A stretch of DNA of 64,000 bases from Choanephora cucurbitarum (lineage: Eukaryota > Mucoromycota > Mucoromycetes > Mucorales > Choanephoraceae). The stretch lies in contig JAIWNI010000021.1 in the NCBI GenBank assembly GCA_025331435.1, positions 294,548-358,547 of the forward strand, given 5' to 3'. Every line of letters begins with the position of its first letter. Position 1 is the stretch's first letter. Of this stretch, positions 27,662 to 38,177 are shown piece after piece. The notes under the pieces are model-generated. The model had not been told where the DNA came from. It was given only the letters and a program-made list of their open reading frames with translations, and did no database searches. The position numbers were made by a program, and so were the translations under genes.

Positions 27662-27675
27662 CCCCCCCCCCCCCC
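27662..27675. repeat. Poly(C) tract, 14 nt
   Basis: A run of 14 cytosines in the 90-bp gap between the CHD1 stop and the next start codon. Length of such runs is often misread in sequencing. No function is proposed. Confidence 0.85.
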
Positions 27676-27707
27676 ACCACTGTTTTTTTTTCCTTTATTA
27701 ATAAACA

Positions 27708-28583
27708 ATGCAAAAGCCCATTAAGAATGTTAGCTCAACAACAGCTGTTGATTTGAAAGCAGAATTAGCTCAACATGTGGATCAGTTTGAAAAGATGCGA
27801 TCCAGTTCAGGCAAACAAGTAACTGCACGAAGACCAGACAAGAAGCCAACTGTCTGGTCTAGACAAAACAAAGGTGTTAATGATCGAAACCAGCGAGACA
27901 TGCAAGTATTGCCTGCTGTCGAAAGTGATGTACTTGCCCGTAGTCGAGAGCAGTTAGAGAAGAAGGCTAGGTTTTACGAAGCCATGCAATCAGGCCAATT
28001 TGAATATGACCCTGAAGATGAAGATAACATATTAGTGGACTTTGATCGAAAATACCTAGAAGAAAAAGAGGCAGAAAAGAAGAGCAGAAAGAAGAGACGA
28101 GTTGAAGAAGAGGATCCTTGGGTAGAATATGAAGATGAGTTTGGTAGAACACGCGTTGTACGTAAAAGTCAACTACCTCAAAGGGAGGAAGAAGAGATTG
28201 AAGATGAAATAGAGGCTCCTGTTTATGACTTTTCTAAGTCAGATCGTACCAACATGAATCACTTTGAGGCAGATCGCGAAATTAGAACAAAAGGTGTTGG
28301 TTTCTATCAATTCTCAAAAGACGAAGATGAGCGTCAAGCACAGATGGACAAACTGAACAAGATCAGACAAGAGACAGAAAATGCACGAAAGTCAGTTGTC
28401 TCAGCTGCATCAAAACGCAAGCAGATGATGGCACAAAATGCAGAAAAGATTCGAGCCAGAAAAGCAGCACTTCAGGCCAAGAAACACCATCAACTGAAAC
28501 CAGAACAATTACCTGATGTTAACCCTGTTGTCAATGAAGACAGTGTCACTAATTTCCTCAAGTCAATACGTGATAAAGTTTAA
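27708..28583 (+). CDS. CCDC174-like coiled-coil nuclear protein
   Basis: 291 residues, intronless, starting 90 bp after the CHD1 stop. Highly charged; coiled-coil-prone at both ends. The diagnostic centre reads YDPEDEDNILVDFDRKYLEE then DPWVEYEDEFGRTRVVRKS, and later GVGFYQFSKDEDERQAQM, matching the CCDC174 family, linked in animals to the exon junction complex and splicing. The yeast role is undefined. Basic Lys/Arg clusters (KKSRKKRR) suggest nuclear localisation. It converges with TAF4: the two stop codons are 27 bp apart, so the 3' UTRs must overlap. Confidence 0.85.
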   Translation: MQKPIKNVSSTTAVDLKAELAQHVDQFEKMRSSSGKQVTARRPDKKPTVWSRQNKGVNDRNQRDMQVLPAVESDVLARSREQLEKKARFYEAMQSGQFEYDPEDEDNILVDFDRKYLEEKEAEKKSRKKRRVEEEDPWVEYEDEFGRTRVVRKSQLPQREEEEIEDEIEAPVYDFSKSDRTNMNHFEADREIRTKGVGFYQFSKDEDERQAQMDKLNKIRQETENARKSVVSAASKRKQMMAQNAEKIRARKAALQAKKHHQLKPEQLPDVNPVVNEDSVTNFLKSIRDKV

Positions 28584-28610
28584 CGATAGTAATAAATTTG
28601 TATGTACATT

Positions 28611-31125
28611 TTATTTTAGATAATGTGTATATGCTCTTAAAAGCGTACGTCGAACTGCTTTTGGTTTATGTTGATATTCATCTTCAAGCACATACAATGC
28701 ATCTCTCACAGTAACCTTTCTTGTTCCCTGCTCACCCAATCGATGAGGTCGGCCAATGGTAGAAGGAGGCAAAAACAAACCACTCTCAGGTTGTGGTCGA
28801 TGTCCTCCACTGGGGCCTATGGTATTAGTACTCGGCTTTGTCTTTTTGTTCATCAATTCAGGACCGCTGCCTGATTTTCTTCTTCTAGGCCTTCCTCTGC
28901 CTCTTGGTTGATCATCTGCAGGTGGATCGTGATGGATTGGTGTAGAAGGTGAAGTTGGCGTTGCTGGCGCTGTCTGCGATGAGGAGGGCTGGAGTGGTGG
29001 TGGAGGTGGCGACGATGCAGAAGAAGCAATAGCAGGATTAGTCGTGTTTTCTGTTGACTGAAATTGTCTGACTGGCTTCTCTTTGGGCGTTGATGTATTC
29101 ATGCCTGTTAACATCCAGCTCTTCATCACACCACCAGCAATCATCAAAGCTGTTTCGTTGGTTGTCTTGTTGCGCACATCATCACTCATATACCTTGCAG
29201 TCACACCAGGTCCCATTTCCTTCTTTTTCTTTTTCTTCATAGGTCGATCATCATCTCCCTCTTGCCCATCTTCACCTAAAAGTGCTTTTCGTTCGTTTTC
29301 CAGTAACATCTCCTTTCGTTTACGTTCTTCTTCACGCTCGACACGCTCAATTGCCAACAACTGCTTTTTGATATCCTGAATATCCACAATCTTGAATGGG
29401 TGATGACCATCTGAATTGGCAGGTGGTTGAGTGAAGGTCTGTGAATTGACTCGATGTTTAGAGGCAGAGGTCATGTCGATCAATAGCTGATGAATTCGCT
29501 TTTCGGTGGCCAAAGCAATTAATGCTACTGTATCCGGACTCAACTTCAGTTGATGTGCAGAAGCTATTGTATATGGAGATCAGTATCAGTTAGGTCTTAT
29601 CCAGTCTGATTCTTACTTACTGAACCGAGTCATAATCTCTGTCAACATATCAGAGTTCATAAAGTTTTGTGCTATTTGAGTTGTAGATGACTCTTCCACT
29701 ATATTTCCAGGAGCGATTTGTGGTGGCTGTGGTAATGGTTGTTGTGGGGCTTGTTGTATAGGTTGAGGGGGTTGAGGGGATTGTGGAGGCTGTTGTGGAG
29801 GCTGTTGTTGTAAAGACTGCTGTGGTTGAGATGATACTAGCTGTGGAGACTGTTGCTGCTGCTGTTGTTGCTGTTGTTGCTGTTGTTGCTGCTGTTGCTG
29901 TTGTTGTTGTTGCTGCTGTTGCTGTTGTTGTTGCTGCTGTTGTTGTTGTTGTTGCTGTTGTTGTTGTTGTTGAGCTTTTTGTTGCATCAAATGCTGCTGC
30001 ATCAAATGTTGCTTCATCTGTTGTTGTTGTTGTTCCATTAACTGTTGTTGCTGTTGTTGTTGCTGTTGTTGTTGCTGTTGTTGTTGCTGTTGTTGTTGCT
30101 GTTGTTGTGGTGCAGTATTCGATCTGTAAAGAGGCGGCAATGGTTGTGCTGATGGATGATTGGGTATATCTGATGTTCTTGACCGTTTAGCTTGAGGTGT
30201 TCTGATCAAACCAGACATGGCACGCTGTGCATCCTCAGCTCGAAGCTGAGAACTAGAAATAGTCTTATGTTGTGCTTGTGGTATATGAGGTGATTGAACA
30301 GGTGTTCGATTCGGACTAGCAACATTAGTATTAGCTGGCTTGTTCTTTAGGTTCTCTAATTGTTGATATTGTTGTTGATCTAATAGCATCTTGGCTTGGG
30401 CTAAGAATTGATTGGCAGTGACAGCATTGCTCTTTGTCTAAAATTAGCCTGTTGCTCTTGTCCCTTTCTCTTTCTCTCCCTACCTGCAGTTGTCTAAATA
30501 GTTCGATAAATCTCTCTTTACGATCAGGTGATAATTGTGCAGTCAGATTGTCAAGTAATGTCATAGACGATGTAGCTTTTGAAACAAACAGAATTAGCAA
30601 CTACAGTGGTTAAAATAAATCCTATACTTTACTCCCTGAAGCGGCAGGCTGTATTTGTGCTGGTTGAGCTGATGGAGAAGCCCTAGGTTGAGGCGATGGC
30701 ACGATAGGTGTTGCCACTCTATTGGTATTTGCTGTCTGTGGTGATGTAGCTATGGCTGAAGAAGGTGATGATGGTGTAGAAGTTGCAAGAGGTAAGATGG
30801 GAGATGAGTGGGTTGTGAGAGGAGAGATTTGTGGTTGAGGAGATCCCTGAGGAGAAGAGGTAGATTGAACGCGTGCTAAAGGCGACGATCTTCCTGGCCA
30901 ACTGTTAGGCGAATAGGCGCTGTCATTGGTAGGCATGTCAAATAGATGCTGTATCTCGGCAGGGAGATTGTTGTAGGAGGTTGTCTGTGGTGCTGGATTA
31001 CGAAAGCCAGGTGGTGTAAACGCGTTTTGGTTGGTTGTATTATTGTCAAACATGCCTTGCACTTTAAAATTAACTTGATTGTTGTCATCCTGTTTGGATG
31101 CATCGTCGTCTTTGTTATCTGACAT
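28611..31125 (-). CDS. TAF4: TFIID subunit TAF4
   Basis: 784 residues; exons complement 30633-31125, 30484-30575, 29621-30437 and 28611-29563. The C-terminal third carries the TAF4 histone-fold region (SDMLTEIMTRFS-TSAHQLKLSPDTVALIALATEKRIHQLL, crossing the exon 3/4 junction) and the conserved end with GPGVTARYMSDDVRN and NETALMIAGG. Histone-fold pairing is with TAF12 in TFIID. A central disordered region holds two long glutamine runs at about residues 304-392, and the N-terminus is Pro/Ser/Thr-rich. A second Pro-rich segment and an RGRGRPRRRK AT-hook-like patch (near 28885-28920) lie before the C-terminus. The polyQ codons mix CAA and CAG. Confidence 0.92.
29845..30112 (-). repeat. Glutamine-coding triplet repeat inside TAF4
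   Basis: Two tracts of CAA/CAG codons, about 30035-30112 and 29850-29972, separated by a Met/Leu/His-rich spacer with repeated HLMQQ units. The interruption of CAG by CAA is regular enough to limit slippage. The opposite strand appears as false Leu or Val frames. Confidence 0.95.
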
Positions 31126-32217
31126 TCTCTCTCTCTCTGTCTCTCTAAATCTTTAGCTTAATGTTCTCGAGAATGCAAAAATGGATAATCAAAAAAAAAT
31201 AAAGAGGAAAAAAAATTAAGAGAACGCGAGATCCATTTGAAGTACCGAAGTTTAAATCTAAGCAACCAGATACTCTGATAGAGTTTTGTTATGAACAGTA
31301 ATAGTTACAGTAGTCACTCGATTGAAAAGTGTTTTATTTAAGCGTATGCTCAACATAAAAGTGTATTTCTCAAGATTACGAATGCTCTTAGATAAAGCGA
31401 CTATTGCAACAGCTTTAATTCGTTAAAGGAGGTAACATCTATCTATTACTATGCAATTAAGGAATAATTTAGTAGGCTATTGTAAACCTTCTCAGCTCGC
31501 TGACCATTTGGATTTATTCTAGTTTGGTCATCTTGAAGCAACCAAATGGTCTCAGCTAGCAGACATATGGCTAATTCCTTGTTCCTTAAGGCCTTTTTGG
31601 GGAACATTGCTTTAAAAAAGAGAAGAAATCATGCTTTTTGATCTAGTCATAAACTTGTATCTTGGAGTTTTACAATTTTAAAAACACAAAAGTTAGAAGT
31701 AGAATTTGCTTTGAGATAAACCGGATTTCGGCTCACAAACAATAAAACTAGTACCTGACAACAGACAAGCACACTGTGCTTTTTCTTCTTTTTTTTCTCT
31801 CTCTCTCTTAACAGAATTACTAAACTATAGCAGAATACCTTTTTCTATGCATTCTTAACAGATTCATGCTTGTATGGATGATTTGCCAAGAACATTCTGT
31901 TTTCTTTCTCTTTTCCTCGAATATCTCTTGTTTTGGTAAAGTAGCTTTCATAAGCTTCCTTGTTATTCAAATTATTTGTCAGAGAAAGAGAGGACATAAT
32001 AAGGGTGTAATCGAGAAGTATGAAGAGGTAGATTTTTTATTGTTTATAAGCTTAAAGACACACTCAAACTACTGATACTGTAGAAAATGCGAAAGAAAGC
32101 TTAGAACATAATAAAATCATATGTAACGTGTCCAATTGAATTCCAGTTGGCAATTTCAGCCAATCATATATATAATCACTGCATGCTTTTTCTTTCTTTC
32201 TTTATTCTTCTCTCTAG
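31126..32217. promoter_or_regulatory. Divergent spacer between TAF4 and the TAPT1-family gene
   Basis: 1.1 kb with both flanking genes pointing outward. TC-rich runs flank both ends (31124-31146 and 32190-32217), as in leaders of other genes here. One weak frame (31866-32075) has no recognisable content. No RNA gene or transposon is seen. Confidence 0.5.
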
Positions 32218-34521
32218 ATGGATTTACAGCCAAAAAAGCTTTCGATTCAAGGTGATTGGGTTGAAACTCCCAAGTTGAGACAGAGAATTAATATCCCACA
32301 GCCAGCAAAAAGAGCAGCTTCTGTACCTATCTCACCTGTATCCAACAACAATCACTTTGAAATACTTTCACCACCACCCTCGCCTTCTCTTGGTAATAAA
32401 AAGAAAAAGAAGAGAAAAAGAACAACTCAGGTTCAGATGGGCAAATCGCCATTGTCAAACGAATTGAGACCGGAATGGGATAAGGCACAAGTAGTGCCTG
32501 ATGCACTTGAAGGTTTATGGATCTCGCCTATAACAGACCATCGTGAGAGACAACAGATCTCATTTTTGGACTACCTAAAAGATGAATTGACAGTAGCCGA
32601 CTTTGACAGTACACAAGAATTAAAGCGGGAAAGAATTACCAACTTTTTGGCTGTACCTGCAGCAATTGAGAAACTGATGGGATTTGGCTTCTTTGTGTGC
32701 TTAGATTCGTTTCTCTATACCTTCACTATCCTTCCACTTCGCTTCTGTTTAGCTTTGTATGGCTATGTTATCTATTGTTTACACTCTATTCAAGTTTTGT
32801 TAGGTCAAAAAGAAGGGTAAGGACTTGACTATTGTATCTGTGCATACAAATACATATATCAATACTCATATTTATCATTTACAAATAGATCTATTCGATT
32901 GAGATCATCTCAAAAGTGTGATCTCTTAAAGGGACTCTTGATCATTATTACCTGCACAGTCATGTATTCGTTGGATCCTTCTCGTATCTACCATTCAATT
33001 CGTGGACAGGCAGTATTAAAGTTATATGTTGTTTTTAATGTACTTGAAATTTGTGATAAGCTTTGTTGTTCTGTGGGTGTTGACATCTTAGATGCCTTAT
33101 TCTCTAAAGCAACATTAGGACGTCCAGATCAGACAACAGGTATTGCTAAAAGACAGCTGAAGCCATTGACACTGTTTATTATGGCAGCAGGCTATATGGG
33201 TAAGTGAACTGATTGAATACATACAATGCGTGTATTGAAAATGCTTTAATAGTGGTTCATAGTATTGTCTTGTTCTTTCAAATGATTACTTTAAATGTGG
33301 CTATCAATTTCTATTCAAATGCTCTACTTTCGTTACTTATCTCCAATCAATTTGTTGAAATCAAAGCCTCTGTCTTTAAGCGATTTGAAAAGGAAAACTT
33401 ATTTCAGTTAACATGTGCAGGTATATACATATACAGAGAGAGAGAGAGAAATATATATACAAGAACTTAAGTTGTGCTTAGATGTAGTTGAACGATTTCA
33501 GCAGTGCGCATTCTTGTTTATCATCACTTTACGTAACGTGATTGAACTATCAGAGTCTGGTCCTTCTTCTATTTTGCCTTCCACCTTTGTTCCTTTATTC
33601 AAGCTGCCTGCTTCTACCTCGCTAAATACGCTGATGACACCTGTCTTGATGGTGATTGCCTCTGAGCTGATGGTAGACTGGCTCAAGCATGCATTCATCA
33701 CCAAGTTTAATCAAATTCGACCTAGTATCTACGGAAAATATATCGATGTACTCTGTAAAGATCTCGTGGTTGGCAGCCCAGGCAGAACAAGTGGTAGACA
33801 CCATGCCTTTGTCGATCAATCCCCAGTTGTATCTCGCCGAATTGGTTTCCCAGTGCTCCCCTTAGCTTGTCTGGTAAGTAAGCTAATAGTTCACAAAACG
33901 CAAGTAATTAAAAAGAGAAATGAATTTAGCATATTCGTATGATGCAACAGATCCTACCTATGATATTCATGTCACAAAGTACCCAGACAGTCAGTACAAG
34001 CGCATTGGCTTCAACTATTGTTAGTGTCACTTTGAACTATTTTGTCAGTCATCAAGAGATGCTGAATCAAATATTGCCTGCTCGTGTCTATATGCTACTG
34101 CTGTCTATGGTAGAGGGAGGCTGGCTTGAGAAGGTTCTTGATCAACTCTTTCGATTCGCCATTTGGACTGTATTTGTAGTCTTGTTGGGTATCATGTAAG
34201 TTACTTTTTGTTATCTTGTCTCTTTCTTTCTTGACCTAAAAGAAAAAAAAATCATGTAGGCTATTGGCATTGAAAGTTGTTGTAGGTGTCAACCTACTTG
34301 GATTTGCCTATAAACGTTATTCAAGTATGGAGCAGAGAGAACAGATAGAAAAAGAGAGAGAAAAGGAAATGAAGGCTATGAGTAAAGATGAAGTAGAACA
34401 TAATGCTTCTATTCGTGAATACCTCAGTAAGCCAGAAGATCATGTTTTGGGAGGAAAGACAACCAAATATACTCTAGATAATGTAGATCGATTCTCTATG
34501 GTGAAGAGCAGAATTCCATAA
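32218..34521 (+). CDS. TAPT1/Emp65 family (DUF747) ER membrane protein
   Basis: 665 residues; exons 32218-32816, 32889-33199, 33253-33420, 33482-33873, 33930-34195 and 34260-34521. An about 150-residue Pro/Lys-rich cytosolic N-terminus leads to FLDYLKDELTVADFD and then multiple hydrophobic helices. Family blocks visible are ILPLRFCLALYGYV, DLLKGLLIIITCTVM, ICDKLCCSVGVDILDALF, ITLNVAINFYSNALLSLLISNQFVEIK and ELMVDWLKHAFITKFNQI, then VYMLLL and the C-terminal NLLGFAYKRYSS. Yeast Emp65 of this family works with Slp1 in protecting soluble ER proteins; vertebrate TAPT1 is linked to cilia. Intron 3 contains an (AG)n/(TA)n microsatellite at 33432-33460. Confidence 0.92.
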
Positions 34522-34808
34522 ACATTCAAATACATATACCCTCATTGCTTAATAAAACTCTTCTTTTTTTTTTCTTTTACTCGCATCTAATTGGATAGCT
34601 GTTGCCTATTTATTTTTTCTTTTAAAATGCCCTGAAAGCCCGCACCCGAAGCTTTGACTCAAAAAAAAAAAAAAAAAATAAGCAAAGCCGGCTTCATTTT
34701 AACCGAACAAAATAAACTCTCCCAGATGCTTCACTCTATTCCTTTTCTCTTTCTTATTCAACAAAAAAAAATTTTTTTTCTTGATTTTTTCTTTTTGTTT
34801 GTCTTAAA

Positions 34809-37800
34809 ATGTACGGTGTGAAAGGAACATCGGCTATCATTCACTCTGTCACCAGACAGGGTGTTTTAACAAAACAACTCGTAGCACCCAAGTCAACAGC
34901 ATTTTTGACTAACTTACCTACTCGTTCAGCCGGTAAGCTGAGCTACACTACTCGAAGCCAACCCCAGAAACAGGAACAAGTAGACACAAATAATGCAGCA
35001 GCTGCTACGACTTCAGCAGCTACTTTGGCTCGATTCTCTCAGCAACAACACCCTTGGACAACCGTAACTGGTCTCAAAAAGTCAAATGCCAGACTGAGTC
35101 GATCGATCGAAGCAGTCTCCATCGATCCAGCTCATGTGGACGGCCATATTCTTCAAGCTGCCAAACAAAAGAACCCGGAAGCAGTTGTCAATGCCTTTGT
35201 TCAAGGCCGATCAGCTGCCGGCGAAAAGCCTCCTCACTTGTCCACTCAGACTTATGAGGCAGTCATTGAAGCTTACAGTCGATTGCGAAAACACAACCAG
35301 CCATTGACACCCATGATGAATGCTTATCAGGATATGATTGCTTCAGGAGCAAAACCTACATCTCAGACATATGCACTCTTGATTCGTACACTCTGCAGCA
35401 GACACGGCGAAGTACAAAAGACAGTCAACATGTTGAGAAGACAGATGGCTCGCTCAGGAGGTCATGTCTCTAACTTGGCAGAGTTGGAAAATGAACATAA
35501 CATTGAAAAGGCATTGGATTTGTTCAACAAGGCTGTTAGCGAGAAATGCACTCAAGATTTCGATACTGAGCTCTACAATACATTGATTCGTAGCTTATCA
35601 TTTAAGGGTAACAAGCAGGAGGGTATCTATATCTACGAACACCTCGAAAGCTCACACAACGCTAGTCCAAACAGCAACACTTTTGCCACACTTGTGTTTC
35701 TCTTTGGTAATGCCGGTGATTTGAAGGCTGCTAAGGAGTGTTTTAACGAGTACAAGTTGCTTAAGCATCGACTTCCTGCTCATGATCCCTCTAACGTCTA
35801 CAATGCCTTTGTACATGCTCATTGTAACGTTGGCGATCTCAAGAGTGCTTTGGAGGTGATTGAAAAGGAGATGGTACAAGATCGTGTTAGAATCACTATT
35901 GTCCCTTACAATAAGGTGTTACGTAGAGCTTGTCTTGAGGGCAAGATGGAGACAGTCGACAGTGTGCTTGCTCGCTTGGAAAAAGATCAGAAGCTCCCTC
36001 GACCTGATGCCGACACATATGGTATTGTGCTCTCAGCTTATGCTCGTCTCAAGGACTTTGATAAGGCTACTGAGGCTTACAAAAACTTGTTGAATTATGA
36101 CATCTCTAAACAATATGGTTATTTGGCTGATTATGTCTATGCCTGTGTTGCTAGCAATAGACCTGACGAAGCCTTTGATGCTGTAAAAAACATGACCTCT
36201 CGTGGTTTGGACTTAAATGCCAACATGTGTACTCGTATTGTTTCAGCTTATGTCGACAACAACCGTATTCAAGATGCAACTGATGTCCTCAAACCCTTGA
36301 TTGAGATCCACAGTAAGTCCAACTTTTTAGATGCTTATTCTCCTGTGTCACGATTGGCTCTTGACTTGGCTACCAAATGCAACGATCTCAAGACATCTGT
36401 CTCTATTCTCGGCTTGTTGAGTCATTACAACGTGCATCCTACAGCTGCCAATTCTGCCATGGTGGTGGACTTGTATCACAAGGCTAAACAGTCTGACCAA
36501 TGGGACCAAATCACCGAAGACTTACCTGAACGCTTCTATCCTGTCATGTACGATGCTATTTTCCGTAAGGATAATACCAATGAAGAATTCTGTAACCTTG
36601 CCTTCGAACTTTTGCATGATATGCGTTCATTGAACTTGACTTTACCTGTCAGCCTCTATGTCCGTGTGTTGGCTCGTATGAAGAAATACGCTTCCAAGGA
36701 ATTGGAAATGCGTTGGAAGAAGGAATTTTCGCTTCAAGGCCAAGAAGAAATCTCTTCTGCCTCTGTCAAAGGAGCCAAGAAAGAGGACTTGTCTGCTGAG
36801 ACTTTTATGACAACACAATCCGATATTCTCTCTGCTGAAGCTTTAAACGCTGTCTTGAATGGCCAACTTGATTCTGCTGTGGATATCTTGACCAACAAGA
36901 TTATCAAGCCTGGCCAAGTTCCTACTCCTGAAGCTGTGCGTGATATGATTCAACACTTTACAAAGCAAAATCGCTTGGATGCTGCTCAAGAGGTTTACAA
37001 CGTTGTAGCTGACTCTTTTAGCGTATTGGATACTCATCGTCAACAAAAGGCACACTATATTGTATACAACTCAATGTTGATTGCTCATGCTCGTAATGGC
37101 AACCTTCAAGCTGCCAAGGTTTATTATGACAAGTTGCGTCAAAATGAACTCTATCCCGATGCTGATGCCTACGCCTCACTTTTGGCCTGTACTGCTAACT
37201 CGACTACAGATGAATCGACAGATGCCCTTGCCATTTATGAAGAAGCCAAAAAGCATCATGTTCGCCCTACTGTTTACTTTTACAATGTTATCATTTCCAA
37301 GTTGGCCAAATGTCGCAAGTTAGATCCTGCATTGCACCTCTTTGATGAAATGAAGCAATTGGGTGTAGCTCCCAATTCAATCACCTATGCCTCTGTCATC
37401 TCTGCCTGTATTCGCTGTAGCTCCGAGAGTCGTGCCACTCGCTACTTTCAAGAAATGATCTCTTTACCCAAGTATCAACCTCGTATTGGTGCTTACAATA
37501 GCATGATTCAATTCTATGTACAACAAAAGCCCGATCGTGAAAAGGCACTTGAATATTACAATCTCTCTAAGCGATACAATCTCAAGCCCTCTGAACATAC
37601 CTACAAATTACTGATGGAAGCTTATGCCAATATTCCTGCTTATGATATGCTGACTGCTCACAAATTATTGACTGAAATGACTAAACGACATGGACTTCGC
37701 CCTAACACCACACACTACGCTACCTTGATTAATTCCTATGGCTGTCTCCATCGGGATGTTTCATCTGCTCTAGCTGTCTACAAGGAAATGCAAAAGGCTG

Positions 37801-38177
37801 GTGTCAAGGCGGATGAGACTGTCTATCAAGCTCTCTTGAATACACATATCGAGAACAACGATATGAAGAGTGCTGAGGATCTCTATCAAACCATGCTGAA
37901 GAATGGTGCTAAGTCTTCCTCTTATATCGAAAACTTGTTCATCACTGGTTATGGTCGTCAAGGTCGTTTAGATAAAGCTCAGGAAACTTTTGACAAGATG
38001 AGTGATTATGATCAATTAAGTAGAGAACCAAGCACCTATGAAGCATTAGCCAAAGCTTACGTTGAGAATGGTCAAAAGGAAAATGCACTCAAGGTGATTG
38101 AACAGATGCAGAATCGTGAATTTCCACCAAAAGTAGTAGATAGTGTTATCCAAATCATTCAAACAGAAACACATTAG
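34809..38177 (+). CDS. Mitochondrial pentatricopeptide-repeat protein
   Basis: 1122 residues, a single exon, unusual among its intron-rich neighbours. The N-terminus is rich in Ser/Thr/Arg/Lys and nearly free of acids for about 50 residues, a likely mitochondrial presequence. About 20 degenerate 35-residue PPR units run from about residue 140 to the end, with units such as YFYNVIISKLAKCRKLDPAL, ITYASVISACIRCSSESRAT and THYATLINSYG. PPR proteins bind organellar RNA in a helical superhelix; the target transcript is not predictable here. No SMR, DYW or other catalytic domain is present. Fungal proteins of this size include Cya5/Ppr-type translation or stability factors. Confidence 0.9.
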   Translation: MYGVKGTSAIIHSVTRQGVLTKQLVAPKSTAFLTNLPTRSAGKLSYTTRSQPQKQEQVDTNNAAAATTSAATLARFSQQQHPWTTVTGLKKSNARLSRSIEAVSIDPAHVDGHILQAAKQKNPEAVVNAFVQGRSAAGEKPPHLSTQTYEAVIEAYSRLRKHNQPLTPMMNAYQDMIASGAKPTSQTYALLIRTLCSRHGEVQKTVNMLRRQMARSGGHVSNLAELENEHNIEKALDLFNKAVSEKCTQDFDTELYNTLIRSLSFKGNKQEGIYIYEHLESSHNASPNSNTFATLVFLFGNAGDLKAAKECFNEYKLLKHRLPAHDPSNVYNAFVHAHCNVGDLKSALEVIEKEMVQDRVRITIVPYNKVLRRACLEGKMETVDSVLARLEKDQKLPRPDADTYGIVLSAYARLKDFDKATEAYKNLLNYDISKQYGYLADYVYACVASNRPDEAFDAVKNMTSRGLDLNANMCTRIVSAYVDNNRIQDATDVLKPLIEIHSKSNFLDAYSPVSRLALDLATKCNDLKTSVSILGLLSHYNVHPTAANSAMVVDLYHKAKQSDQWDQITEDLPERFYPVMYDAIFRKDNTNEEFCNLAFELLHDMRSLNLTLPVSLYVRVLARMKKYASKELEMRWKKEFSLQGQEEISSASVKGAKKEDLSAETFMTTQSDILSAEALNAVLNGQLDSAVDILTNKIIKPGQVPTPEAVRDMIQHFTKQNRLDAAQEVYNVVADSFSVLDTHRQQKAHYIVYNSMLIAHARNGNLQAAKVYYDKLRQNELYPDADAYASLLACTANSTTDESTDALAIYEEAKKHHVRPTVYFYNVIISKLAKCRKLDPALHLFDEMKQLGVAPNSITYASVISACIRCSSESRATRYFQEMISLPKYQPRIGAYNSMIQFYVQQKPDREKALEYYNLSKRYNLKPSEHTYKLLMEAYANIPAYDMLTAHKLLTEMTKRHGLRPNTTHYATLINSYGCLHRDVSSALAVYKEMQKAGVKADETVYQALLNTHIENNDMKSAEDLYQTMLKNGAKSSSYIENLFITGYGRQGRLDKAQETFDKMSDYDQLSREPSTYEALAKAYVENGQKENALKVIEQMQNREFPPKVVDSVIQIIQTETH

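Noticed and set aside
29783..30190. Plus-strand frames of almost only Val/Ala or Leu
   Set aside because: They are the antisense of the TAF4 glutamine codon runs; no independent coding signal.
33432..33460. Apparent CRISPR-like or satellite repeat
   Set aside because: Simple (AG)n/(TA)n microsatellite inside an intron; no spaced repeat array anywhere in the window.
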